Assembly (NCBI GenBank): GCA_024276995.1
Contig: JAJRWB010000001.1
Coordinates: 1 to 64,000, forward strand
Source: Candidatus Eiseniibacteriota bacterium
GTDB taxonomy: Bacteria > Orphanbacterota > Orphanbacteria > Orphanbacterales > Orphanbacteraceae
DNA: 64,000 nucleotides
Direction: 5' to 3'
Notes under the pieces: model-generated
What the model was told of the DNA's origin: nothing
Database searches by the model: none
The model's input: the letters and a program-made list of their open reading frames with translations, nothing else
Translations under genes and position numbers: made by a program
Shown here: piece after piece, positions 17,271-25,555 of the stretch
Layout of the letters: every line of letters begins with the position of its first letter
How positions within the stretch are numbered: position 1 is the stretch's first letter

Positions 17271-18902
17271 ATGCGCATCGCTCTATCCATCGACGCCGGG
17301 GAGACATGGGCGGACGAGGCCCGCTTCGTCCTGGGCCATCTGCTCGAGTCGCTCGGCTTCGACACGGTCGGTCCGGATGCCGCCGACGGCCCGGTGGTAA
17401 CGGTGCGCTACGGCGGTGCACTCGGTGATCGTCGGCCGCGCGATGCGACGGTGCACATCGTTCCCGATACGCCGGCCGGCCCGGAAACGTACGAGCCGCC
17501 CGGCCCGCCGCCGCCGTTCGACATTACCGTGCGCGCCGATCTCGTTCGCGATCCCGCCGACCGGCGCGTCGTGCGCCTCCCTTTCGATCCGATCCCTCCT
17601 TGCTGGTTTCACCTTTCCCGGGCGGAGGAGGCACGCGGCGAGAGCGATTCGCTCGGCCGTTTCCGGCCGGAGGCGAGTTACCTCCACCGTCACGGCGTCC
17701 TCGACCGCCCGGTGGTGGATGAATTTGGGCTCCTCCTCCTGCGCGCATTGGAGACGGTCGCCTCGGCGGCGGGAATCGCGGGGGTGCGCAAGGGGGCGTG
17801 GCCCGGCGGCCGGCCGTTCGCGGTCGCCCTCACCCACGACCAGGACCAATCGATCCGCTGGATCAGGCGCCTCGCCCGGCGGGTGATCGAATGGGCGCGT
17901 TCCGCGCCCCGCAAGAGGAGCGCCACACTCGATCTTTTCCGGCGGAATCTTTGCGAAGGCCCGGTCGACGAGACGGTTCTGTCGAGAACCCTCTTTTCTC
18001 TCGACAGGGAAAGGGGGATCGACTCGACCTTCTTCTTCCTCACCGTGAAGCGCGACCGCTTCGGCCGGCGCTACGACGTGACCTCTCCCCCCTTCCCCCG
18101 GCTGATCGAGAGCCTTTCATCGAGCGGCTGCTCGGTGGCGCTCCACGCGAGCCTCGAGGCCTTTCGGTCGGCCGACCGTCTCCGAAGAGAGAAGGAGAAG
18201 CTCGAATCGGTGATGGAACGGGCGGTAAGCGGGGTCCGCCACCACTACCTGAACGCCCGCTTCCCCGCCACGTGGAAACTCCACGAGGAAGCGGGCTTCC
18301 TGTGGGACGCCTCGCTCGGCTACGCCGACCATATCGGTCATCGCGGGGGCACGTCGTTCCCGATGAGACCGCCCGGAACCGACCGTTTCCTCGCTTTTCC
18401 CCTCACCGTGATGGACAGGGCGTTCGTCGCGGCGGGCGCTTCGCCGAACCGCCCGGGAAGGTGGATCGAGAATGTCGCCCGCGTGGGAGGGTTGATCGAT
18501 ATCCTCTGGCACCCGTACTTCATCGATCCGGACGAGGGGGAAGAGCGCCTTTTCGAGTACCGGAAACTTCTGGAATCGATCACGTCGATTCCCGCCGGGC
18601 CATGGATCGCCACGCTCGACGACATGGCGGCGTGGTGGGAGGAAAGGCGCGCCTTCCGCTGCGAACCGGCCCTTTCCCGCGGTGGGCGGACCGTTCTTCG
18701 GTGCGGCGGAGGGAAGCTGCGCTTCCCGCTGGCGCTCACCTCCTTCCCCCCCAGGTCCGATATTCGGATCGAGTCGTTCCGCGACTGTGAAGCCGACCCC
18801 GGGAACGGGGGCGACGATACGGGGGTCCTTATCAGGCCGGCGGCGGACCACGCGGAGGCGGTGATCTCGCTGAAACCGGGAGAGACGAAGAGAGCTTCAT
18901 GA
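17271..18902 (+). CDS. Polysaccharide deacetylase-like protein (NodB fold)
   Basis: 543 residues. A 110-residue N-terminal domain is followed by a catalytic-type domain. VALTHDQDQSIRW places the Asp pair of the metal site after the first strand. SVALHASLEAF supplies the histidine motif, and IDILWHPYFID is a late histidine strand. Related proteins deacetylate or otherwise edit capsule and O-antigen sugars. The final 90 residues form a beta-rich extra domain. The start is almost leaderless. The stop overlaps the next gene as ATGA, tying it to the acyltransferase and flippase. Confidence 0.8.
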   Translation: MRIALSIDAGETWADEARFVLGHLLESLGFDTVGPDAADGPVVTVRYGGALGDRRPRDATVHIVPDTPAGPETYEPPGPPPPFDITVRADLVRDPADRRVVRLPFDPIPPCWFHLSRAEEARGESDSLGRFRPEASYLHRHGVLDRPVVDEFGLLLLRALETVASAAGIAGVRKGAWPGGRPFAVALTHDQDQSIRWIRRLARRVIEWARSAPRKRSATLDLFRRNLCEGPVDETVLSRTLFSLDRERGIDSTFFFLTVKRDRFGRRYDVTSPPFPRLIESLSSSGCSVALHASLEAFRSADRLRREKEKLESVMERAVSGVRHHYLNARFPATWKLHEEAGFLWDASLGYADHIGHRGGTSFPMRPPGTDRFLAFPLTVMDRAFVAAGASPNRPGRWIENVARVGGLIDILWHPYFIDPDEGEERLFEYRKLLESITSIPAGPWIATLDDMAAWWEERRAFRCEPALSRGGRTVLRCGGGKLRFPLALTSFPPRSDIRIESFRDCEADPGNGGDDTGVLIRPAADHAEAVISLKPGETKRAS

Positions 18903-19429
18903 AAGAAACGATTCGCCGCGCGCTCCGCGCCCTGCTTCGCATCCCGCCCGACATCTCGGTCAGCTTCTGGTGGATGAATGTTTATGCAAAAAAGATTCTT
19001 CGTATCAACGCAGACTGCCCCTGGCCGGTGCACATGACGTCCACCATCGTGCATCCCGAGAAGGTCCGTTTCGGCGCCGGGTTCTATCCGGGAGATTCGC
19101 CGGGGAACTACATCCAGGCGTACAACGGCATCGAAATCGGGGACCACGTCAATCTCGCCCCCGGCGTGGGACTGATCTCGGCGAGCCACGATCCCCTCGA
19201 TAATGCGAAACACCTCCCCGCGCCGCCGATCCGGCTCGGCGACCGCTGCTGGATCGGCATGAACGCCGTGATTCTCCCCGGCGTCGAGCTGGGGGAAAAC
19301 GTGATCGTCGGCGCCGGGTCGGTGGTGACGAAGAGCTTTCCCGGCTGGCGGGTCATCGCCGGAAACCCGGCGCGGGTGATCCGGGTACTGGCGCCCGGCG
19401 AACGATCCGGGAAAGCTCCGGCTCGTTGA
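18899..19429 (+). CDS. Hexapeptide-repeat O-acetyltransferase
   Basis: 176 residues. Left-handed beta-helix repeats (IEIGDHVNLAPGVGLI, RCWIGMNAVILPGVELGENVIVGAG) end with SVVTKSFPGWRVIAGNPARVI, the classic LbH end of the WbbJ/NodL/maa group. ISASHDPLDN holds the likely catalytic histidine. It should acetylate a sugar of a surface polysaccharide. Coupled to both neighbours by overlapping stop and start codons. Confidence 0.88.
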   Translation: MKETIRRALRALLRIPPDISVSFWWMNVYAKKILRINADCPWPVHMTSTIVHPEKVRFGAGFYPGDSPGNYIQAYNGIEIGDHVNLAPGVGLISASHDPLDNAKHLPAPPIRLGDRCWIGMNAVILPGVELGENVIVGAGSVVTKSFPGWRVIAGNPARVIRVLAPGERSGKAPAR

Positions 19430-20901
19430 GCGGCGCTCTGACCAGGAAGGTCGGGATCATCGGCGCGTCCCGGATGGTGGCCACGTCGGTCAACGTCCTC
19501 GTGGCGAACATGTTCCTCTCCCGCTATCTCGACCGGGTCGAGTACGGCACTTTCCAACAGACGTGGTTCCTCACCCACATGATTCTCGAGATCTCCCTTC
19601 TCGGGATCCCCGTGGGGCTTCTCTACTTCCTCCCCAAGCTGAGCGAAGGGGAACATAAAGGCCTTCTCCTCCGTCTCGGCGCGACCCTCGCCGTCGTCGG
19701 TGCGGTGGTGGCGGCGCTGATCTGGGCCGGGGCGCCGGCGATCGCGGCGCGGTTCTCCAACGTGGCTCTCGAAAAGACGCTGCGCATCTTTTCGCTCTAC
19801 GCCCTCTTCGCCTTGCCGGGACTCCCGATCGATTCATTCCTCATCGCGCGGAACCGGCACGCGCGGCTCGGCGTCATCACGGTGATCCACTCCCTCCTTC
19901 TCGTGGCGGCGGTGGTCCTCCCCGCCACGCTCGGTCTCCCGCTCGCGGCGATTCTCTGGGCGATCGCCGGTTACGGGCTGGTGAAGACCACTCTCCTCGT
20001 TTCGGGGGCGTACTCGACGGTGCGCGACGCGACGGCGGAGCGTCCCGCGGGCTTCTTCCGCCCTTTCCTCGCCTACTCGGCGCCGGTGGGACTGAACGAT
20101 CTCCTCCGCGTCGTCTCCCGTTGGCTCGACAAGAATATCGTATCTCTTTATTTTACGCCGGAGACGTTCGCCGTCTACGCGAACGGCGCCATCGAGATTC
20201 CCTTCGTCAATGTCTTCGCCGGGGCGATCTCGTCGGTGGTGATCCCCGAGTTCTCCCGCCTTTCCTCGGCGGGAGACAAGGGCGCGCTGATCCGCCTTTG
20301 GCACAGGGCGATCTTGAAGACCGCCGCGCTCTTGTTACCGCTGTTCATCTTTCTCATGGCGACGGCGCCTTCGTTTCTGGTGTTCCTCTTTTCCGAGTCG
20401 TACCGGGCGTCCACGGCGCCCTTCCGTGTCTACCTCATCCTGCTCCCCTTGCGGTGCGCCACGTACACCCCCGTCCTTCTCGCCCTCGGCCGCTCCCGCC
20501 TGGTGGCCGTGGGCGCCCTCGCCGACGTGATCGTCAACCTCGCCTTGTCGATCGCCCTGATTCCAAAGCTCGGCTACCTCGGTCCCGCCGTGGCCACCGT
20601 GGCGACCACCTACGCCCAGGCGGCATTCTACCTCTGGCGGGCGACGGCGATCCTCGATCTGAAATGGAGGACGATCTTCCCGTGGACCGATCTCGGGCGG
20701 CTCGCCTTCTTGGCGGCCCTTCCCGGCCCGATTCTTCTCGCCGGCGAATTGTCGGACCTTTCCCCCTTCCTCTCCCTCGTGGTGGGAACGCTCCTTTATT
20801 TCCCCCCTTTCCTCGTGCTGACATGGAAGTTCGGACCGTTCGGCGAGGCGGATAAATCGGCGCTGGCGCGGACGGCGGCGAGAGTGCTTCGGCGGAAGTA
20901 G
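19426..20901 (+). CDS. Polysaccharide flippase (Wzx/PST, MOP superfamily)
   Basis: 491 residues with about 12 to 14 hydrophobic segments over the whole length, and the early pattern VNVLVANMFLSRYLDRVEYGTFQQ typical of O-antigen flippases. It would turn lipid-linked sugar units over the inner membrane. The start is TTG at 19426, overlapping the preceding TGA, so translation is coupled. No polymerase or glycosyltransferase lies next to it, so the cluster is only part of a pathway. It ends in TAG. Confidence 0.88.
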   Translation: MSGALTRKVGIIGASRMVATSVNVLVANMFLSRYLDRVEYGTFQQTWFLTHMILEISLLGIPVGLLYFLPKLSEGEHKGLLLRLGATLAVVGAVVAALIWAGAPAIAARFSNVALEKTLRIFSLYALFALPGLPIDSFLIARNRHARLGVITVIHSLLLVAAVVLPATLGLPLAAILWAIAGYGLVKTTLLVSGAYSTVRDATAERPAGFFRPFLAYSAPVGLNDLLRVVSRWLDKNIVSLYFTPETFAVYANGAIEIPFVNVFAGAISSVVIPEFSRLSSAGDKGALIRLWHRAILKTAALLLPLFIFLMATAPSFLVFLFSESYRASTAPFRVYLILLPLRCATYTPVLLALGRSRLVAVGALADVIVNLALSIALIPKLGYLGPAVATVATTYAQAAFYLWRATAILDLKWRTIFPWTDLGRLAFLAALPGPILLAGELSDLSPFLSLVVGTLLYFPPFLVLTWKFGPFGEADKSALARTAARVLRRK

Positions 20902-20935
20902 CCGGCCACGGTTGGAACGGGGCGCGTCGCGCCGC

Positions 20936-22111
20936 TCAGGCGCCCGCGACGACGAACTGGCTCTCGCCCGCTTGCCTTTGGAGTGGAAGAAGGGGGAGGC
21001 GGCCGGCGAAGTCCCGCAGGGCGATGAACTTTTCCGCCATCACCGGGAGGAGGTCGTCCCGTTCGCCGTCGAAGATGTAGACCAACTCGACCCGCGAGAT
21101 CCTGGCGGCTCCCTCGTGCGTTTCGAGCTGCGCGATGAGCGAGGCGTCCCGCGCCGGACCGGGCTTTCTCGCGCCCGCCAAGCGGACCCGGAGATCCGGC
21201 TCCTTTTCGAAGAGACGGACGATATGCTGGCGCGCCTCCACGAGGAGCGCCCTGGCGCGCGGATCGGTGGTGTCGCTCTCGAATCCGAGGTGGATTTCGC
21301 CCACCAGGTAGTCCGCCTTCAGGAAGAGTCCCCCTCCGGCGAGCGCCGCCGGATCCCACGACTCGTCGGCGTATCGAACCTCCAAGGAGCGCGGCGCCTT
21401 CGAGCGGATCTCCTCGACGCCGGGAGTGTGCGTCGAGATTCTGCGGATTTTGCTTTCGGCGAGCAACGCGTCGAAGTCGGACACGAGCAAGCCCGCCGTG
21501 GTATAGACCCTATCGACCGACGGAATCGATTCCCTGTAGTTTCTCAGGTCGCCGCCGTCGAAGCCGACGAACGGCGCGAGGCGCTCGGCCGCGAAGAGGG
21601 CGAGGAGGGCGCCGATCAGTTCCCGGGTGGTGGCGTTCTCCTCTCGCGAGCGAAGGGTCTGGTGGACGAACGAATAGATCTGGGACCACCCGATCCAGGC
21701 GAGGGGCGATCGCCTCTGCTTCGGAAGGGCGTTTTCCATTTCCTCCACTTCGCCGGGCTGCGTCTTTCCATCGGTCACCAGGAGGAGGCGGAATCGGGGC
21801 GAGAGTTTCCACCCGTTTTCCGCGAGTCTCACCAGATTCTCGACGTCGAGGGCGTTCCTCCTCCTCGCCACCACGAACAGGAGCGTCGAGTCCCCCTCGA
21901 TCACCACATCGGGGCTGTACGCCCCTAGCTCCGGCCAGAACTGGATCTGGAGGGTCGCCAGATCCGCGGGGGCGACGCTCATGCCGGTTTTTTGGAAGAG
22001 CCCCCCGAGATACCCCTCGCGATTCACCATGAAGAGCGTGCCGAAGAGCCTCGAAAGGAGGATCTCCTCTCTCGTGCTTCGCGCGCGGTCCTCGGCGGCA
22101 TAGAGCGACAA
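20936..22111 (-). CDS. PD-(D/E)XK nuclease-fold protein with degenerate motif
   Basis: 391 residues, no signal peptide. The N-terminal 130 residues look like a restriction-endonuclease fold: LLSRLFGTLFMVN, then SPDVVIEGDSTLLFVVARR where active members have PD...ExK. Here the E-x-K strand reads VVARR, so the catalytic Glu and Lys appear lost. The remaining two-thirds matches nothing I recognise. The gene stands alone in the minus direction, 234 bases after the DUF3604 gene. Probably a structural or binding relative rather than an active nuclease; the fold call is tentative. Confidence 0.5.
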   Translation of the reverse strand: MSLYAAEDRARSTREEILLSRLFGTLFMVNREGYLGGLFQKTGMSVAPADLATLQIQFWPELGAYSPDVVIEGDSTLLFVVARRRNALDVENLVRLAENGWKLSPRFRLLLVTDGKTQPGEVEEMENALPKQRRSPLAWIGWSQIYSFVHQTLRSREENATTRELIGALLALFAAERLAPFVGFDGGDLRNYRESIPSVDRVYTTAGLLVSDFDALLAESKIRRISTHTPGVEEIRSKAPRSLEVRYADESWDPAALAGGGLFLKADYLVGEIHLGFESDTTDPRARALLVEARQHIVRLFEKEPDLRVRLAGARKPGPARDASLIAQLETHEGAARISRVELVYIFDGERDDLLPVMAEKFIALRDFAGRLPLLPLQRQAGESQFVVAGA

Positions 22112-22345
22112 ATCGAACCTCCCTTGCGGCGCGTCCTCGCCGTCCGGTGCGGGGAAGCGGCCCCACCGGTCCGGAACTGCAAGAGGCGTACCACCGCACG
22201 TTTTTCACCGATTCGGCGATATCGGGGAGAATCGGGGAACGCCGTCCCGCGCCGAGCGGCCCGTCCGGGGAATATACCGGGTGGCGCAATGCAAGGAGGA
22301 GGGCAGTTTGCGATGTTGCGCCGCGGTCCGGCGGAGAATCGGAGG

Positions 22346-24244
22346 TCACGGAACGATCCAGATCGGGCTCGACCAGGCGAGGCCTCCGTCCATCTGCTGG
22401 AGTCGGACGTAGTACCACGTTTCCCGATCGGGACGAATCCGCGCGAAGTGCCCGGCGAGGCCGCGATCCGATCCGAAGAGGGTGTCGACCGCCCCTTCGG
22501 CGCCGATCAGCTCCGCCATGTCGATCGGCGCGGTCCCTTCCGCCTCGACGGTGAAAAGGAGGGTATCGGGAAGCGTCCTCGCCGGCACCGCCTCGCCCAT
22601 CCAGTGATCGAATAGTTTGAACTGTAAAACGATGCGTTCGCCCGATGTGCCGTATGTCCGCCTGGCGCGGAGCGCCTCCCACACCGAATCGCGGCTCCTC
22701 TCCCGGGCGTAGATGCCGCCCAGCCCCCCGCAGACGGAGTACGTCTCGCCGGGGTGGCCGATGTGACCGTCGCCGGCGGCGAGAAAACCGAGGCGGTACC
22801 CGCGCAGGAGGGCGTCGCGAACGGCCCCACCCTCGACGGGACTGTAGATCTCGTTCGGGCAGTTGCGGCATTCCGAACTGCCGTGCACCGACGCGATCTC
22901 GACGATCCATTCCATCGACGTGTCGATCGGCACCGACCAGTCGGTCGGCACCGGTCCGCCGCCTGTGTGGTGCGCCACCGTCATCGCACGGCCGCTCGGC
23001 AGATCGGCCCACAGTTCTTCGGGCGAATTGAACGCCGAGTCGGCCATCGAGCGGATCGGCTCGGAGGAATCTAGGAAGTAGACGTTCCTGTGGCCGTAGA
23101 CCCAGTTCGTCCACTCGTACGCGGGAAAGGTGACGAACCGGCTCGGGGCGTAGAAGGAGTCCGCCGTCATCCGGAGGGTCGCCCACCGCTCCTCGTCGAG
23201 GGGCCTCAGACCGTGGTGGTCGTGATCGGTCAGGGCGAACACATCGAGATTCTCCACGTCCCGGGCGTAGGCGAAAAGATCGGCCGGCTCGCCGGTGCCG
23301 TCGGAGAAGCGCGAGTGTTGGTGAAGATCGCTCCACAGAAGCTCGTAGCCGTCGAGGCGATCGGCCGGGACGACCTCGATCGGGTTCGACCACGCGTCGA
23401 GGGTGCCTCCCTCCTCGACCACGCGGATCGACACCGATCCGGTCTCGGGAAAGACGAGTGGAAACCGTCTCGCCCCTTTCTCTTCGGGTGTGAATTTCCA
23501 GTCGGCCGGCAGCCCGGTAACGTTCCAGCGATGCGAAAACCGGATCGTCCCGCGGTACGCCGTCGCCCGGTTGCCGAACCGGTCGAGCGCCGCCACCGTG
23601 ACGAAGGTCGTCTCGCCGGGCGCGGCGCTCCCCTTGATGTAGATTCTGAGTTGCTCCGCTTCACCGGGAAGAATGTCGATTCGCGGCGACTCCGCGATCT
23701 CGGCGTACTCCTCGTCTCCGTCGCCGTCCACCTTGACGATGAACTCCTGTCCCCGCTCGGCGTACGGGTCGATTCGAACCCCGTTTCGATCGTGCTCGTC
23801 CCCTTCCCCCCAGGTCACCGTTATCGTGTCCCCCGGATCGATCGCTCTTCCGGCTGTGGTGATTCGCACCCACGCGAGGTCGGAGGCGAACGATCGAAGT
23901 TCCACCTTCGGATTGCTGCACCGAGTGCCGACGTAGCCGGGGCGGCCTGGATCGAATGTCTGCGGCGCCGTCCACTTCCAGAAAATGGGAAACTGGATCA
24001 CCACCCCGCCCCCCGGGGCGATTCCTTCTTCGCCCGCGATGTAGCGGATCGTCCAGCGGCCGACGCCGCCCGCCGTCACGGGGGTGGCGGGATCGATCGT
24101 CGCGCTCCCGGAGCCGTCCCCTCGGCCTTTCGGGATGGCCGGTTCCCGGTGGAAGGAGACACGGAGCAGTGCGAGCGCCGCCAGGGCGAAAAGGAGCGCC
24201 GACACGACCCTGACTGTCGCGGTGGGTGAGAATCGCTTTGCCAT
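22346..24244 (-). CDS. Exported DUF3604 protein (PHP-like)
   Basis: 632 residues with an N-terminal membrane anchor or signal (VRVVSALLFALAALALLRVSF). About 280 residues of beta-rich domains come first. A PHP-type metal-dependent hydrolase domain follows: LLWSDLHQHSRFSDGTG, FALTDHDHHG, then SSECRNCPNE and FLAAGDGHIGHPG provide the histidine and aspartate ligands. DUF3604 proteins are often secreted enzymes of unknown substrate. It is downstream of, and in line with, the sigma54 activator at 24297. Confidence 0.8.
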   Translation of the reverse strand: MAKRFSPTATVRVVSALLFALAALALLRVSFHREPAIPKGRGDGSGSATIDPATPVTAGGVGRWTIRYIAGEEGIAPGGGVVIQFPIFWKWTAPQTFDPGRPGYVGTRCSNPKVELRSFASDLAWVRITTAGRAIDPGDTITVTWGEGDEHDRNGVRIDPYAERGQEFIVKVDGDGDEEYAEIAESPRIDILPGEAEQLRIYIKGSAAPGETTFVTVAALDRFGNRATAYRGTIRFSHRWNVTGLPADWKFTPEEKGARRFPLVFPETGSVSIRVVEEGGTLDAWSNPIEVVPADRLDGYELLWSDLHQHSRFSDGTGEPADLFAYARDVENLDVFALTDHDHHGLRPLDEERWATLRMTADSFYAPSRFVTFPAYEWTNWVYGHRNVYFLDSSEPIRSMADSAFNSPEELWADLPSGRAMTVAHHTGGGPVPTDWSVPIDTSMEWIVEIASVHGSSECRNCPNEIYSPVEGGAVRDALLRGYRLGFLAAGDGHIGHPGETYSVCGGLGGIYARERSRDSVWEALRARRTYGTSGERIVLQFKLFDHWMGEAVPARTLPDTLLFTVEAEGTAPIDMAELIGAEGAVDTLFGSDRGLAGHFARIRPDRETWYYVRLQQMDGGLAWSSPIWIVP

Positions 24245-24296
24245 GGCGCCGTGAGAATAACACCGGCCGGCCGGGCGCGGAACGTCCGATTCCGCC

Positions 24297-25259
24297 TTAT
24301 CGGGAGGGGATCACCGACTGGAGGCCGTACCGGGCGAGCTTGTTCTTGAGGCCCTGCCGGGAGAGGCCGAGCACCTTGGCGGCGCGCGTCTTGTTACCGG
24401 CGGTGTTGTCGAGGGTCCGCACGATCTCCGTTTTTTCCATGTCGACGAGCTTCTCCTGGAGCGTCATCGGCGTCGCGGCGGCCCGTCCCGCCTGGAGGCG
24501 CACCGCCTCGGAAAAGTGCCTCGGTTCGAGCCACCCTCCCTCGTCGGCGAGCGCCACGGCCCGGACGATCTCGTTCTCCAGTTCCCTCACGTTCCCCGGC
24601 CAGGCGTATGTCTCGAGAAAGTGAAGGGCGTCGAGCCGGATTCCGCGGAATGTCCGCCCGCACAGACGTTCCGCCCGCTCGAGCAGCGCCTCGGCGAGGG
24701 GAACGACGTCCCCCTTCCGCTCGGAAAGAGACGGCAGGACGATGCGCACCACGTGAACCCGGTAGTAGAGATCTTCACGAAAACGCCCCTCGTCCATCTC
24801 CCGGCGCAGGTCCCGGTTGGTCGCCGCGATGAGGCGGAAGTCGACACGCCTCCGTCTCGTCTCGCCGACACGGCGGATTTCCTTCTCCTGCAGAACGCGC
24901 AGCAGCTTCGCCTGGATCGCCGGCGGCAGCTCGCCGATCTCGTCGAGGAAAAGCGTCCCCCCTCTCGCCTCTTCGAACAGTCCGCGCCTCTCGCGGATCG
25001 CGCCGGTGAACGCCCCGGCGGCGTGGCCGAACAGCTCGCTTTCGACGAGCGTTTCGTTGAGCGCCGCGCAGTTCACCGGGACGAAGGGCCGGGGGGCGCC
25101 CTCTCTGGAACGGCGGTGAATGCGGTGCGCCACCAACTCCTTTCCCGTACCGCTCGCCCCTTCGATCAGGACCGGCACCATCGTGGGGGCTGCGCGGTCC
25201 GCTTCTTCGAGGGCCCGGAGAAAACGTCGGTCGACGGCGATAATCGGTCTCGATTCCAT
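24297..25259 (-). CDS. Sigma54-dependent activator without a sensor domain
   Basis: 320 residues: an AAA+ domain (Walker [15 protein letters not shown] loop intact in [16 protein letters not shown]; Walker [14 protein letters not shown]) and a Fis-type helix-turn-helix ([20 protein letters not shown]). It should remodel sigma54 holoenzyme. There is no receiver, GAF or PAS domain, so it may be controlled by synthesis or by a partner, as in the PspF group. ATG 25259 is chosen over 25295 because it follows an excellent ribosome site (ggaaggagggtgag). Confidence 0.93.
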   Translation of the reverse strand: MESRPIIAVDRRFLRALEEADRAAPTMVPVLIEGASGTGKELVAHRIHRRSREGAPRPFVPVNCAALNETLVESELFGHAAGAFTGAIRERRGLFEEARGGTLFLDEIGELPPAIQAKLLRVLQEKEIRRVGETRRRRVDFRLIAATNRDLRREMDEGRFREDLYYRVHVVRIVLPSLSERKGDVVPLAEALLERAERLCGRTFRGIRLDALHFLETYAWPGNVRELENEIVRAVALADEGGWLEPRHFSEAVRLQAGRAAATPMTLQEKLVDMEKTEIVRTLDNTAGNKTRAAKVLGLSRQGLKNKLARYGLQSVIPSR

Positions 25260-25555
25260 CTCACCCTCCTTCCGGCGATTTCTATCTCTTCGCACGAACC
25301 ATGCCAGGGGGAAAGCGGCTCTGCGGGGCGTCGGACCGACAGGATCGAGGGACGATAAGAATGCGGAAATATATCGTATCTATATCCGAATCAGTATATT
25401 GCACTTGTTATATGATGTGTGGTCTCAGGAGATGCCGGCGGCGTGAATTAAAAAATTTTCATTCGATCGCCTGTTGTGATTTCATAATAAATCCGATATA
25501 ATGGAATTCCAGGTCACACCGGACGATCAGCCCCGATCCGGCGAACGGATCTTCT
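25260..25555 (+). other. AT-rich divergent intergenic region
   Basis: 296 bases between two divergent genes. The right half (about 25360-25505) is strikingly AT-rich compared with its surroundings, with A/T tracts (aaaaaatttt near 25450-25460) directly upstream of the promoter at 25474, which could act as an UP element or a nucleoid-protein site. A short reading frame around 25361 has no ribosome site or coding bias. No terminator seen. Confidence 0.6.
25474..25502 (+). promoter_or_regulatory. Promoter of the propeller-barrel fusion gene
   Basis: TTGTGA (25474-25479), 17-base spacer, perfect TATAAT (25497-25502). Predicted start near 25509, leader of about 47 bases to the GTG at 25556. One of the best -10 elements in the window. 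Confidence 0.65.

Noticed and set aside
25361-25501. Short open frame (starting [13 protein letters not shown]) in the AT-rich region
   Set aside because: No ribosome site, odd composition, and it runs into the promoter of the next gene.
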